Assembly (NCBI GenBank): GCA_002749535.1
Contig: MZZL01000032.1
Location: 74,489-138,488 of the forward strand
Direction of reading: 5' to 3'
DNA length: 64,000 bases
Origin: Apophysomyces variabilis
Taxonomy: Eukaryota; Mucoromycota; Mucoromycetes; Mucorales; Mucoraceae
Part shown: positions 37,983-49,087 of the stretch, piece after piece
How the letters are laid out: every line of letters starts with the position of its first letter
Numbering within the stretch: position 1 is the stretch's first letter
Made by a program: the position numbers and the translations under genes
The notes under the pieces: generated by a model
Database searches by the model: none
Seen by the model: the letters and a program-made list of their open reading frames with translations, nothing else
Told to the model about the DNA's origin: nothing

Positions 37983-39102
37983 ATGAGCGATCTTCCCGAC
38001 TTCATGACTGACCACAATGCGGTCCTCAAAGATAAGGATCACGAATGGTAATGAAAACAAAGAATTAAAAGAGGAAGAACATCGATATCTAAGCCTAAGA
38101 TTTAGGCTCTATGGCCGTATCCCAGACTATAAGAAAGTAAACGAGGCCTATGACCGAGGTAAATAAATAATAAACAGGACAAGATCATCATTTCGCTATC
38201 GATGACTGATAAGAGAACGATAATGCCTATAGAAAAAACCGTCAGTCATGCCGAAGGCTCTTTGCCATGGCTCGTTTCCAATCTTGTGAAGGTAAGCATA
38301 AAGAGAGGGGTGGTCATTTCGTAAAAGAAAACTAAGCGCTTCGATAAATGCTTTATAGAACTGGGAAAAGGAGATGTCTTACAAGCTCCGTGGTGACCAG
38401 TGCCGTACCATTGATCCCAAAAAATACCGTTTCTCTGTTAATGGCGGCCAGAAAATGACCATTGACGAAATGCTCAAGGTTGGTGTGTAACGTAACTAAA
38501 ACGTTCTCGGTGTTTACATTTGGGGAAAACCCTGCATTCGTGCTTCTTAGATCGGTACTTATAATGCCCTCATCGGTGAATCCGAGTTATACAGCGCCAA
38601 AGAAAATGATTTCCACGAGTCCCATAAACTCTTCAAGCGAGCTCTTCGCACCTTCTCTTGGGAAGTGCTTGAAGTCTACAGTGGCCCTCCTGTCGTGGCC
38701 TTCAAGTGGAGGTAAAGTTTATTTCATTCGCTAGATTAACCCGTGTATCGATATGATGACTAACCAAACATTTCATTCCACCAGACATTGGGGGTTGATG
38801 GTAGGTGACTTGTCTGTCAAGATTCCTGGAGGATACAAACTTGAAGGCAAGGCAACCAATGAGACCATCTCTACATACGGTGTCACTGTTGCCAGAATCA
38901 ATGATAAATACGAAATTGAAGAGGTAAATTGTCTCTTTTTTTTTTTTTGTTGAGCTGCAAGGACATTAACTGAGCTTCAAACTAGCTCGAGACCTTCTAT
39001 GATCCAAATGATCTTATCCGCCAGATGGCCAAGAACAAGAAGGAGAGTTCTGGAGACGATAAATGTTCTACAGGTGCCAAGTGTCCCTTCTTACCTCAAT
39101 AA
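37983..39102 (+). CDS. Plant-type pathogen-related protein homologue, SnoaL/NTF2-like fold
   Basis: Seven exons (37983-38047, 38106-38158, 38233-38291, 38359-38478, 38551-38711, 38785-38923, 38986-39102) give 237 residues. The motif series EWLYGRIPDY, GSLPWLVSNLVKNWEKEM, IGTYNALI, EVLEVYSGPPVVAFKWRHWG and ELETFYDPNDLI follows that of the barley-type pathogen-related protein along its whole length. That family has a SnoaL-like (NTF2) fold and no assigned enzyme activity. The Cys-rich end (DDKCSTGAKCPFLPQ) is extra. There is no signal peptide, so it should be intracellular. The fourth donor (GTTGGT, after 38478) is weak but is the only one that keeps frame. A CCAAT/TATA-like promoter precedes the gene, suggesting regulated or strong expression. 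Confidence 0.8.
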
Positions 39103-40739
39103 CGGTTGCGCTTCATTTATTTTAATTTTCTAATTCGCGTGCGTTCCTGGTGAGCGGCTGTTATACACATTCGCATCAGTCGCGGGGTTCGCGGCTGATA
39201 ATGTTTCGCCCTTAAAAATAAATTTATACTGTACTCATTTTATCCTTGGCTCTATTACAAAAGAAAGCCTGGTATATAGAATATGGATTATGTTATAGGG
39301 GGGTCCATTAAGGAAATGCGTGCAAAAGTAATAGCCTAGCGTGGGCATATTTATCAGAACTGACTGGCTTTGGTCGTTTAAAGTATCTCCACATGTTTTG
39401 CTCGCGCTAGAATCTTGCACCGACAGGGCGACGGGTAGTTCTATCTGGACCGTTTCATCTGAGTCCAGATTTGACAGATCTATGGTGAATGAGTTACACA
39501 TCCAAAACATTGCGTAATATTCCTCCTGTTTTGCTCAGCTTTAGATGCGTCATCCGAAACAATATATATCGGAAAGAGGACATTTGTCTCAGATCCAGAT
39601 CCAGTACCTCGGAACTCTTATCTCACTGAGAGAAACAGATAATAGCGGGCGTTCAAGTAGGAATATAACTAAATGACACGCAAATAAAACACCTATCCCA
39701 GGACTACGGGATAAAATTATGTTCAAGTTTAATGTCAATGGAATTGTTGACTCGTTTCTGTTCTGGACAGTCTATATTCAATCATAACGAAAGCTAATTC
39801 AAGCGCATACATCTTAAATTTTTCGATAAGGTTCGTATAAATTCAGATCATATAAAGAAAAGAATGAGCGGACTTTCTCTGATCTTATTCTAAAGCAATG
39901 AGTGGTCTTTGCTTTTGGATTGCCATCCCTAAATGTGGATGCAAACCGACTATTGCACTCTACTTGGCTCCGATAACATTGCAGATTAATTGGAAAAGAG
40001 TATCTACCCCGACATTACGGAAGCTAATCAGTTTTAATGGTTATGGAAAACGCACTGATAACTAATTGCCAATATTATGGCTGCTGTTAAAATGCTGCTT
40101 ATTCTTTTTTCACCTTGTCTGCTTTCGTACAACTCCGGACTAACAGTGAATCATAGTTAAATGTGCTGACATACTCACCTAACCATACAAATATGAATGC
40201 AATCACCGAAGCGATCGAATCTCCGCTATGAAAGGAGCCATATAAGTTGTCGATGCAGTGTTATGACTCATTTGCGCTTAGAGAAATGGCTCCACTGATC
40301 GGTCAGAGAGACGAGAAAAGGAAATACGAACCTGCGATTGAAGAAAACCATTCCCCGCGGGTAGCATGATGGATGCCATATGTACTATATGCTCTGCTAT
40401 CCTTCAGCGGAAGGATAGATCAATGCATGTAAAGGATATGGAACAAAGTATGAGGAAAGAGCAACTGATAGGTAAATCCCACAGACATTGAGTGAATTCA
40501 GCACCTTACAATAAAGAAAAAAAAAGAAGGCTAGATGGCTATATTATCTAACCAATCCCCGCATGGTATGCTGTTGCAAGTGTGATCGTAAGCGAGATGC
40601 TACAACTCTAGCCGAAACGGAAAATAGCAACAGCAATGACAGACATGTTTGGTTAGAATAGATAGGTAATATTACTAATAGTAAAAGTTCATGAGCTTTT
40701 TTCTTTTTGTTTTAGTTTGTTAAGTGTACTGTATTCAAG
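39103..40739. other. Long intergenic region, possible decayed sequence
   Basis: About 1.6 kb. A minus ORF at 39510-39235 (91 residues) is acidic/Ser-rich and featureless. On minus, about 40290-40105, an open stretch with one stop (SIASVIAFIFVWLGEY region) looks protein-like and may be a transposon remnant, but it was not identified. Confidence 0.3.
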
Positions 40740-42833
40740 CTAAAATCGTTCTCTTTGAGCTGCTGTTTTATCCTCCGTCCAAGGAAGTCCTCCCCTTTTC
40801 TGCTGTCTTCCGATATGGCGCACTGTATCATACGATTGTTGACCTATTGTGTTTGGTGTGATGCGTTTGGATATGGTACCGTCTCTCGTTGTTTTGGTCT
40901 CAGCTATTGGTGGTTGTTCATCCTCGGGGATCATCGTGCGCACGGTGGAGGAGGAAAACGAGGCTGTCGGAGTTGGACCCTGCAATTCATCTCCGCCACC
41001 TGTCATAAACCCGCTCGGCATGGCAGGTCGCCGAGGAGCTTGTTGTCGGGCCTTCAAGGACAGGGACACTAAATGTTGGTTCTGGAGCCGAGGGTTGATA
41101 CTTCCAGGAGGAGAAATACCCATCATACGAAGTGTACTATGACCGCTCATCTCAGATGAGGTTATGCTGGTCATTGAACCACTCTCTTTTAAATTGTTGG
41201 CATTCCAAGTGGCTTGAAGCATACGCCGAATGGTATCCACGTTACTACGGCCCGCTCGGTTTTCATCAGATACTTTTTCCGCACTTGCTACATCCTCCGT
41301 ATCCCGTACAGACGGCTGACTATCACGCGCAGAAAAATGGGGCGCCGTGTGCTTGGCTGAGCTCCCCTTCTCTTCGGAGGATGTCTGGTTGTTCCCGCTG
41401 CCTTGATCGAACATGGCTCTTAATGATTTCACACCACGAGTAGAACCAGTTGCTGCAAACCCTGGACGCTGCATAGCATTTCGACCAAGTGTCTGCGCAT
41501 ATTGACCTTCGGACGTTTGTAGTTTGACTGCCATGGCTGTAGCCGTCTTCCCTGCCATAGTAGCAGATCCAGTTATGGGAGGAGGAGGAGGAGAGGGAGC
41601 ATGGTGGCGCTCGGCCACTGTATTGTCCAGATTGCTTGTTGGTAAAGGTGCTCGCCATGCATCTGGGATGGAAGGCTTTCTGCTACCTCTGATGGTCCCG
41701 TCAAAGTTAGTTTGATCCGTGACATGGCGTGCTGCGATGGTACCGGCCCGTTGGATATTCTTATTAGGTTTCGGTAATGCTGGGGAAGGCATGTCCGTTT
41801 CATGCTCCTGGAACATACGCTGTGTGCTCTCAGGATTTACGATCATGGATCTCGACCTGGCCTTTCTGGAGGCTGATCGGATAACTCGTCTCGCAGCATG
41901 CATGGTTCCTTCTTCGTCTTCCTCCGATTTTGGTTCATTGTCTTCCTCGGTATCATTATGTTTTTTTGGAGATCGGTAGCTGTCCGATATGCTAGGCTGC
42001 ATATTTGTCATGCTATGAATGTTCGCATTTTTCTTATTTTCACTCATTGAAAGCGAAGATGAAGGAGGCGGATGAGATGGGCTGGTCTGTCGCGTAGAAG
42101 TTGGCGCCGGTGATGGTACTGGAGGTGAAGGTGATGCAGGTGGTACCGGGGATGGCGATAGCTCATTTCTTGCATTGGGTGAACAATGGATATGGGAAGC
42201 AGTGGAGGACTGGCGACTAAGTACCTGGCTTTTGTTGTCATCCTTCGTTTTGGGAACAGGTGGAGCATTGAACAATTGGTGAGCTGGTGTTGCCGCTGAT
42301 TTAGATTTTCGACGTAAAGATTGGCGCAATGTGCTTTTGATTGTTGCTGCTTTATTTTGAATGTTTGCAGCGGCAGAGGAATAGAATGGAGTATCGCTCA
42401 AATCGATTGAGACGAAATCATCCTTTTGTTTGACGTACTGATCAAATAAAGCTTGAGCTTCTTCTGAATTAAGTTCCATTTTGTCCGAAAACAGACAAGT
42501 GGTTGTAGGTGGCATTGGAAGCGAGAGGCTAATATGGTCCAATGGAGGGGTTGCCGCAGATGATGGAATACTTGATTCCTCAGCGTCAACCGCTTTATCA
42601 GAACATTTCCAGGTGTTTACGTTGGTATCCGAGGGTTTGTCGTTTGTCTTCAGTTTTGAAGCGACGAGGGTTCGAAAGGAAGAGGCAAAAGAAGATCTCT
42701 TCTCGATAATGGCGTCGACAGCCCTCGACCGACGAGATCGCCTGCGAAGGATGCAGTAAGTAAGCACCAGCGTCACTACAACTATGAGGACAAGCGCAAT
42801 CGCAATGGCCCATCCCGGTGTTTCATCTGCCAT
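40740..42833 (-). CDS. Single-pass membrane protein with long disordered tail
   Basis: A single-exon gene of 697 residues. After a short acidic N-terminus there is one transmembrane segment (about residues 8-29, AIAIALVLIVVVTLVLTYCIL) followed at once by RRRSRRSR. By the positive-inside rule the long tail should be cytoplasmic. The rest is rich in Ser, Pro, Thr and Gln, with poly-Pro runs (about residues 225-260 and 410-420) that could bind SH3 or WW domains. An acidic block (about 295-310) precedes an Arg/Ser-rich patch. No globular domain is recognised. The extracellular part is only about seven residues, so an upstream exon may be missing from this model. It may be a polarity or wall-sensing adaptor, but that is a guess. 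Confidence 0.65.
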   Translation of the reverse strand: MADETPGWAIAIALVLIVVVTLVLTYCILRRRSRRSRAVDAIIEKRSSFASSFRTLVASKLKTNDKPSDTNVNTWKCSDKAVDAEESSIPSSAATPPLDHISLSLPMPPTTTCLFSDKMELNSEEAQALFDQYVKQKDDFVSIDLSDTPFYSSAAANIQNKAATIKSTLRQSLRRKSKSAATPAHQLFNAPPVPKTKDDNKSQVLSRQSSTASHIHCSPNARNELSPSPVPPASPSPPVPSPAPTSTRQTSPSHPPPSSSLSMSENKKNANIHSMTNMQPSISDSYRSPKKHNDTEEDNEPKSEEDEEGTMHAARRVIRSASRKARSRSMIVNPESTQRMFQEHETDMPSPALPKPNKNIQRAGTIAARHVTDQTNFDGTIRGSRKPSIPDAWRAPLPTSNLDNTVAERHHAPSPPPPPITGSATMAGKTATAMAVKLQTSEGQYAQTLGRNAMQRPGFAATGSTRGVKSLRAMFDQGSGNNQTSSEEKGSSAKHTAPHFSARDSQPSVRDTEDVASAEKVSDENRAGRSNVDTIRRMLQATWNANNLKESGSMTSITSSEMSGHSTLRMMGISPPGSINPRLQNQHLVSLSLKARQQAPRRPAMPSGFMTGGGDELQGPTPTASFSSSTVRTMIPEDEQPPIAETKTTRDGTISKRITPNTIGQQSYDTVRHIGRQQKRGGLPWTEDKTAAQRERF

Positions 42834-44644
42834 ACTTTGATATCACGGATTGAATCATACTCGTATTGTAAAAGAGCTGTGGCATACCTGCAAAGCAACT
42901 GGCACAGAATGCAAGTAAATACTAAGAAAGAAAAGTAGAAACAGAAAAAGAAGAAGCGTAAGAACTAAGAGAAGGCAAGAAGGGGTAAAGGATGGGAGAA
43001 CGAAGGGAGGAAAAGAGAATAAAGAGGTCTAAAAGCGCCAAAAGAATATATAACTAGGTTTGTTGCTCGCTATGCCAGGGGTTTTCTCTGCTCAATAGGA
43101 GTGATAGCAAAGAAAAAAAAGGAGTGAACTTGAAAGGAGAGTTACTTTTTCGGTCGCTGAGTAGTAAATATAAAGACTTTTTGCATAAAACTTATTGTAT
43201 TCTGGATTGCTATTAAACAAGCTAAAACCACATTGGATCGCAGTAATGAGCTATAATATGCAGCACACAATAGGACAAATTGATAATCCAGGTCCAGAAA
43301 CAAATTTTCGTTTTCACTCCATGCAATATGTGCATACGGTCATTAAGGTGATCACAGCACTCTATCAACCAACAGCCCCCATTCTATATAACTCGAAATA
43401 CTTACTGCTCGAAATCAAACTTCTAAACTTAATTGGTTTGCTTCTCAGTGCTATGACCTTTTTCGTATCCACGCATGCAAAATGCTCTGCAAAACCTTGT
43501 TCATTTCTAGGATATCGATACAACTATCCCTCTTTCGTCTTTTCGCAAGTTTGAGCTTGCTAAGCAGACACTGAATTTTGGGAACTATGTAAATAAATTC
43601 AACTTAAGGGAGCATGCAATGGGAAAACCATTGTCTGTCATTCCATCATTGGTTTATGACAATGCAAGACTGCGCTCTACCTTCCATCAGCCCTTCAGCC
43701 GTCAATATCTATGAGGCACATATAATAGGGTTATATTGAGAGGGCTTCGCGGCATGCACGAACGGATTACGCGAAGAAAGACGGCATGTTTCCTTGTAAC
43801 AGCAAACTCCATATCCTGAGACAGTAACCGTCAATTTTTCCAAAAGGGTGCGCAAATATGTAAGAGACTGAGAATCCCGAGGTAACTTATTCAGATGTCC
43901 TAGTATGCTCTGATTCTCGAGTCATTCTGTCATGGCGTTCAGCGAGCGTAACTTAGAATCCAGCAAATGATTTCCCACAAGTTCGAAGTGATTTAGGATC
44001 GACTAAAATCCCCGATGCTCATTTACCCATAGAAGCTCAGAATGTGAACAACAATCGGAAATTGTTTAAGCGGACATTTAAGTTCGTAAGTTATCGTTAT
44101 TGCCGTCGTTTCTTACGCGTTCCCGTCCTCGAGATCCCTTGAATAATATCAAAAAGATGAAAAAGCTTAATTGGAGATGTCAATCGTCTACGTGATTGTG
44201 CTCTTTGTCTAAACAGAACGTACCCTACATTTGTGCTATACTTCGCTGAAAGGCATTCGATGTCACTGTATTTTTAAGATATAATCCATTGCAGTTAATG
44301 ATACGTAGGATTGAAGATGAAGCTGACTCAGATCCTATGACGCTACTAAACAAACTAATGACATGGAGATCTCTTGCTTATACATCGACAGTCTGTGACC
44401 GGTCAATGCTGCATTGACTATATCTTTCTGACGTGATAGTCACTAGTGAAGAGTATGGTTCTCAGGCTTCTATGGCTTAACGAAAAAAGAAGGACCTGAT
44501 ATGGACGCTCATAGCTTAGTTTCATATGCCCAAGGTTGATACGCTTGAGTACGTTGGTAATTTGGTGACTCAAAATGGAAATGTCATCCAACATTCTTAT
44601 CACTCGTCAAAGTCGGAATCGTATCCAACCTTTTCTTTTATCTT
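42834..44644. other. Long intergenic region, nothing recognised
   Basis: About 1.8 kb between divergent genes. A plus ORF at 43195-43554 (119 residues) has no recognisable features, and AT-rich composition explains its length poorly but not impossibly. No RNA gene or repeat was identified. Confidence 0.45.
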
Positions 44645-45292
44645 ATGTCTTCTGGAAACGCACCCCTGAATACTGGACGCATCTCCGTAGGCTCCTGCGT
44701 CACAGATGATAGTGGAGACTCCTCCGCAGTAGCTACACCTTTGGATGCATCACCTTGTGTCCGGCCAACAACATCACTTCCTGTTATCACTGTAGTAACC
44801 AACGATGCATTGCTTAGCAGAAACCATATTCCGCACATGGTTGTCCCTGGATCACACAATCGCCAACAGCATCCTTTGTGGTTACCGTGGCAAGCGTCGA
44901 CATCAACGATGAATGACAGGCAACTTTCATATCATCGTCATCAATCCGATTCATTGGATCCGACAGAACTACCTGAAGGGGACGCTTCTATTCGAATATC
45001 AGAGTCGTTTGGACAAAGGGCTACTGACCTGCCGTCGCAACAGTTATGGCCACGGATCAAGCGCGCAGTTTCGAGCACAGTGATTGGTAAAACTACAGAG
45101 CAGAAGCTATGCAATCGCCATAGTATGCTTGGGCCCCAAGAACCATCCAAACGAGTTCTTGGTCAATTATCATCGTTTATGCGCTCTTCACTACATCTAT
45201 CATTTCAAAAAAAGCCAAGTAAGAAAGGAGAGCCATCAAAGCGGCGATGGTTTGGTAATAATAAGGCCCGAATTGGTCCTCATCTCCCATGA
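44645..45292 (+). CDS. Hypothetical disordered protein
   Basis: A single-exon frame of 215 residues from ATG to TGA. Composition is Ser/Thr/Pro/Gln-rich for the first 120 residues, then basic. A short amphipathic segment near residues 175-190 (LSSFMRSSLHLSF) precedes a Lys/Arg-rich C-terminus (KKPSKKGEPSKRRWF) that could be a nuclear-localization or membrane-binding patch. No domain or family is recognised. It is called because of its length, intact frame and non-random composition. It could also be the last exon of a longer gene. Confidence 0.5.
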   Translation: MSSGNAPLNTGRISVGSCVTDDSGDSSAVATPLDASPCVRPTTSLPVITVVTNDALLSRNHIPHMVVPGSHNRQQHPLWLPWQASTSTMNDRQLSYHRHQSDSLDPTELPEGDASIRISESFGQRATDLPSQQLWPRIKRAVSSTVIGKTTEQKLCNRHSMLGPQEPSKRVLGQLSSFMRSSLHLSFQKKPSKKGEPSKRRWFGNNKARIGPHLP

Positions 45293-45995
45293 TAGTAGTA
45301 ATTCCTGCTCCTCGCCAATGAATATTGTAGTACTGACGTTTATTTACATGCTTTGGGATTTGAAGCAGAGTATTAATTTTAATGTTTCTTAAAACCAAAG
45401 TATATTTTGCCTAAAAATGCGTATTGTGTTGTTAAATTCCTATTCTATCTCCGTGTTGAATATAATGCCTGCTCTTTGTTCAATTATCTATACGAGGAAA
45501 ATGCTGTCGTTAACCAGACAGCATAGCGAATTCTAATGTTATACTTTTTCTGCGCTGCTCCTCGACTTTGCCTTTGCAAAAGGGACGCAATTGTTTGTCG
45601 AGAGTCATCTGCTTGAAGTGATTTCTTTGTTTAAGAGTAATTTATGCCTCCAATATCTCTGCAATTTTAGATCGGAAGTGGTTCAAATGTGATGTAGCAC
45701 AGGAACTGACTGTTGTCTTTTCTGCACGATCCCCAATTTCGGTTCGTCCTTTCTTTGTTCGGGACAAGTTATCCTATCTATAGTTTATTGTGTCCAATTT
45801 CTTGGCTTCTCTTTCTTTTCTTTTGCAATTTGCTCCATACATACAGTAGGTTTCGTACTAGATCCGCAATAGCACCCGCCATATTTTGGGAACCTGGACC
45901 AGTTGTTTCACTCCTTCTCAGAATGGCGGTCACAGTGATATTTAATAGGTGCGCATGGTTCTGCGGCAACGCTACGATCATCCACAACTTGCACC
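45293..45995. other. Intergenic, nothing recognised
   Basis: About 700 bases between two plus-strand genes, presumably holding the YJU2 promoter. Confidence 0.5.
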
Positions 45996-46956
45996 ATGTC
46001 TGAGCGAAAAGTTCTAAACAAATACTTCCCACCCAACTTTGATCCTTCACAGATCCCTAGACAGTGAGTATATAACAGAAGTTTTGTTAAAGTGCAGTAA
46101 AAATTAACCTCGACTGTAGGAAGAAACCGAAGGATCTTCAGCATAAAGTTCGTCTTATGGCACCTTTCTCCATGCGATGTGAGAGCTGTGGCGAATACAT
46201 TTATAAAGGAAAGAAGTTTAACGCACGGAAAGAAACTGTGGAAGGCGAAGTATATTTGTCCATCAAGATCTTCCGCTTCTACATTAGGTAACTAACTTAT
46301 GACTTAGGATGACCGTTTGCTAACAGACATGTGATAGATGTCCAAGATGCTCGGCTGAAATCACCTTCAAAACCGATCCAAAAAATACAGATTATGTTGC
46401 GGAACATGGTGCAAGTCGTAACTTTGAGCCATGGCGTGGTCAGCCTGGAGAGGAGGATAAAGACGAAGAAGAAGAAGAAGCTGCTAATGACCCCATGCAA
46501 GCGTTAGAGAACCGAACATTGGATTCCAAGCGGGAAATGGAGATTATGGATGCACTGGATGAAATCCGTACACGCAATGCTCGAAGTGAACGTGTAAATG
46601 TGGACGATGTCTTGGATCGATTTTCTGCCGAAGATCAAAAGCGTATCCAGCAAGAGCTCACGCAGGAAGAAGATGAAATCGAACGCCAGGCTACAGCTGC
46701 CTTTCAGTCGGCTGATGGTGGACGTGTACGTAGGATTGGGGAGGAAGTTGAACCGGATCCTATAACGCTGCTAAAGCAAAAGAATAATGTGAAAACATTA
46801 CCCTCATTCAAGTCGTTTGCTGCGCAAGCGAAGCGAAAGAATGCCGAACCAGAACTCAGTATTCCGATAAAGAAGAAAAAAGTGGAAAGTACCCCCATAA
46901 GCAACAATGGACTCTCCATGCTCGCATCCTACGATGACTCGGGTGATTCGGATTAA
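45996..46956 (+). CDS. YJU2: Splicing factor Yju2 (CCDC94/CWC16 family)
   Basis: Three exons (45996-46063, 46120-46287, 46338-46956) with 56- and 50-base introns give 284 residues. It begins [17 protein letters not shown] and has the paired zinc-binding motifs CESC (in [21 protein letters not shown]) and CPRC (in [20 protein letters not shown]), the hallmark of the family. The middle is a charged helical region ([12 protein letters not shown]) and the end is basic and disordered with KKKK near residue 265. Yju2 joins the Prp19-associated spliceosome and helps position the branch site at the first transesterification. The C-terminal [14 protein letters not shown] tail is typical. The gene is complete and should be functional. 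It belongs to the Yju2 branch, not the CCDC130 branch, judging from its N-terminus. Confidence 0.93.
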
Positions 46957-49087
46957 ACACTTATATTATATCCACCACTTAGCACAACGTTCCGAGGAAT
47001 CACGATACATTCATTATGATGTCAATACGCAATAAAAAGCATGGTAATCATGGATGTTCGACGCCAACGTAATCCAATTCAGGGACTCGACATGCCGTAA
47101 ATATTTGTTAATCCAAGGTCACTGGCCCTTGGTCTTGTGTTAGGATAGTGCTTACAGACACTACAACTGAGCTAACAGGCTTCGTGCAGTTGTACAGTAT
47201 CTCCCAAAAATAATTTCGTAAACTATGAAAATCGAAGTCGCAGTCCAGTGGAATTAAATGTCGCAACAAATGAAAAAAAAAAGTTCAATGCCGCCCTTTT
47301 TCTGCTTAGCTACCGCTTTACCTCATTTTAAAAATGCATCCACATCCTTGAGCTCTCCCCATGCCCACTGTTAAACAGTCAAAAGCAGAACGTGCTACTG
47401 CCAAGGCTGAAATTAGTAGGCTCAAACAACACAATGCTTCACTTCTTGAGATGATTGGCTCTAGTTTCCCTATGGAAAAATATCGGGGAAGGGCGTGAGT
47501 ATCAATAGAGCCTTTTTGCAAGGAAGAAGCGGACGACAGCAGACCGGACAGGGGCCCTGATGCGATGGATACGTTTTGCGGAGAGATCGATATGTATTAG
47601 GCATGTGGATTGAATGGACGGTTTGTATTAGAGGAAATAGATTCAACAGACTTGGCGTCTACCCCCCCCCCAATTTTTATCACATTGATCTAGCCCGGGC
47701 GGACACCATTATTATTTTGCGCTCATTTGAACCACTGAATAAACTCAAGAAACTAGATAGTGCTAGGTTGAAACTCGATGTCATTCACTTAGCTCGAAAA
47801 AAAAAAGTAATCCACAAACCTCTATAAGACGCATCCAGAGTCTGTAAGCTAGAATAATGACATACCTAATACCTTAACGATCTAACCCATAAGCAAATCG
47901 ACTTAATATCAGAACTTGAGATGCATTGCGAGTTGTCAAGATGTCCTACTTGCAAAAAGATCGATAAAGGGTACTTTGTGTATTTCTTGCACTTTTACTG
48001 CAGTAATACTATCTGGGTGGGCGTTTCAACCATTATTCCGTTTATCTAGCATAAAAACCGCCAATGAAAAGCATGTCGCCCATTTGTTTATTTTGCTTCA
48101 CATGTCATTTTCTGTAAGCATGACATAATTTTGAATCAAGATAGACATTGAGGTATTATTGATGGGAACAGTAAGCCGAGTTATAAACTGTATCTACACG
48201 TGTAATATTTATGTAACATTCTATGCAAATCGGTTGTACAATGAAAAGGAAATGACATAAACTATGTAAACTTTGTTCGGATGCACCCGAAGATGCTGCA
48301 ACTTTTACATATTCTATTCGAAGACATACCAAGATAGTTTTTTACCGGGTGTGATGCAGACGAACTTTCAAATCATATGAAAGAAGAAGACTGTAGGAGA
48401 CTTTAGCAGACAATAGGTATTCTATAAAAATTAAAATATGATAGCCCCAACTGCACGACGTCGAACAAGAGCCAGCCAAACCGAGACTATGGTTGAACCA
48501 CCCAGGTCTCGCAGACGAATCAGCCGACGAGAGGAAGAAAGACCAGAATCGTCCCGAGCTCCTTTAAGGCGATCTGAGCGGCAGCAAGCAAAAAGGCAGA
48601 AAAGGATCCACGAGTCAAGTGGATAAGGCTTTTACGCCCGGTATTCAGTAAGTGTCACTGAATGATTGTTATTTTTTCTTCTATTACTCACCAATTAAAA
48701 TTTATATATGCATCTTGCATTCACTTGGCGGGGAGATGGGTATGGCGTCGTCAGTTTTATGATAGGTATGTAAACATTGGTCAATTCCAACTCTTATAAC
48801 ACGACAATTAATGTAATTTGTTAGCGTCAAGCCCAGTTTCCAAAATGCGCCAAGTGAATCTGCCAGAAACGACTTTAAATTTTTGGAAATAAAGTACCCT
48901 CTATAGAAAGTAGAACCATCACATGGCGCTGTCTTTTCAAAACGCTCTTTACAATTAAGGATATCATATCCTCCTATGATCGAATGTCGCCCATACTTTG
49001 CTCAATCTTTCTTTAGTAAGAATAAATTGCAGATAGTATGAAATATTAATGATTGAATTTTATCGTTTTTAATGCAAATGTGACTTT
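46957..49087. other. Long region with possible small coiled-coil exon
   Basis: Mostly featureless, about 2.1 kb. On plus, an ATG at about 47361 opens a 45-residue coiled-coil-like segment (KAEISRLKQHNASLLEMIG) that ends at a good donor (GTGAGT near 47499). A helical stretch at about 47690-47800 could be a later exon. A very Arg/Glu-rich ORF lies at 48438-48626. These might be exons of one small gene, but no complete model was found. Confidence 0.3.

Noticed and set aside
43195..43554. A 119-codon plus-strand ORF in a gene-poor region
   Set aside because: No domain, no codon pattern like the neighbours and no promoter signal; kept only as part of the intergenic entry.
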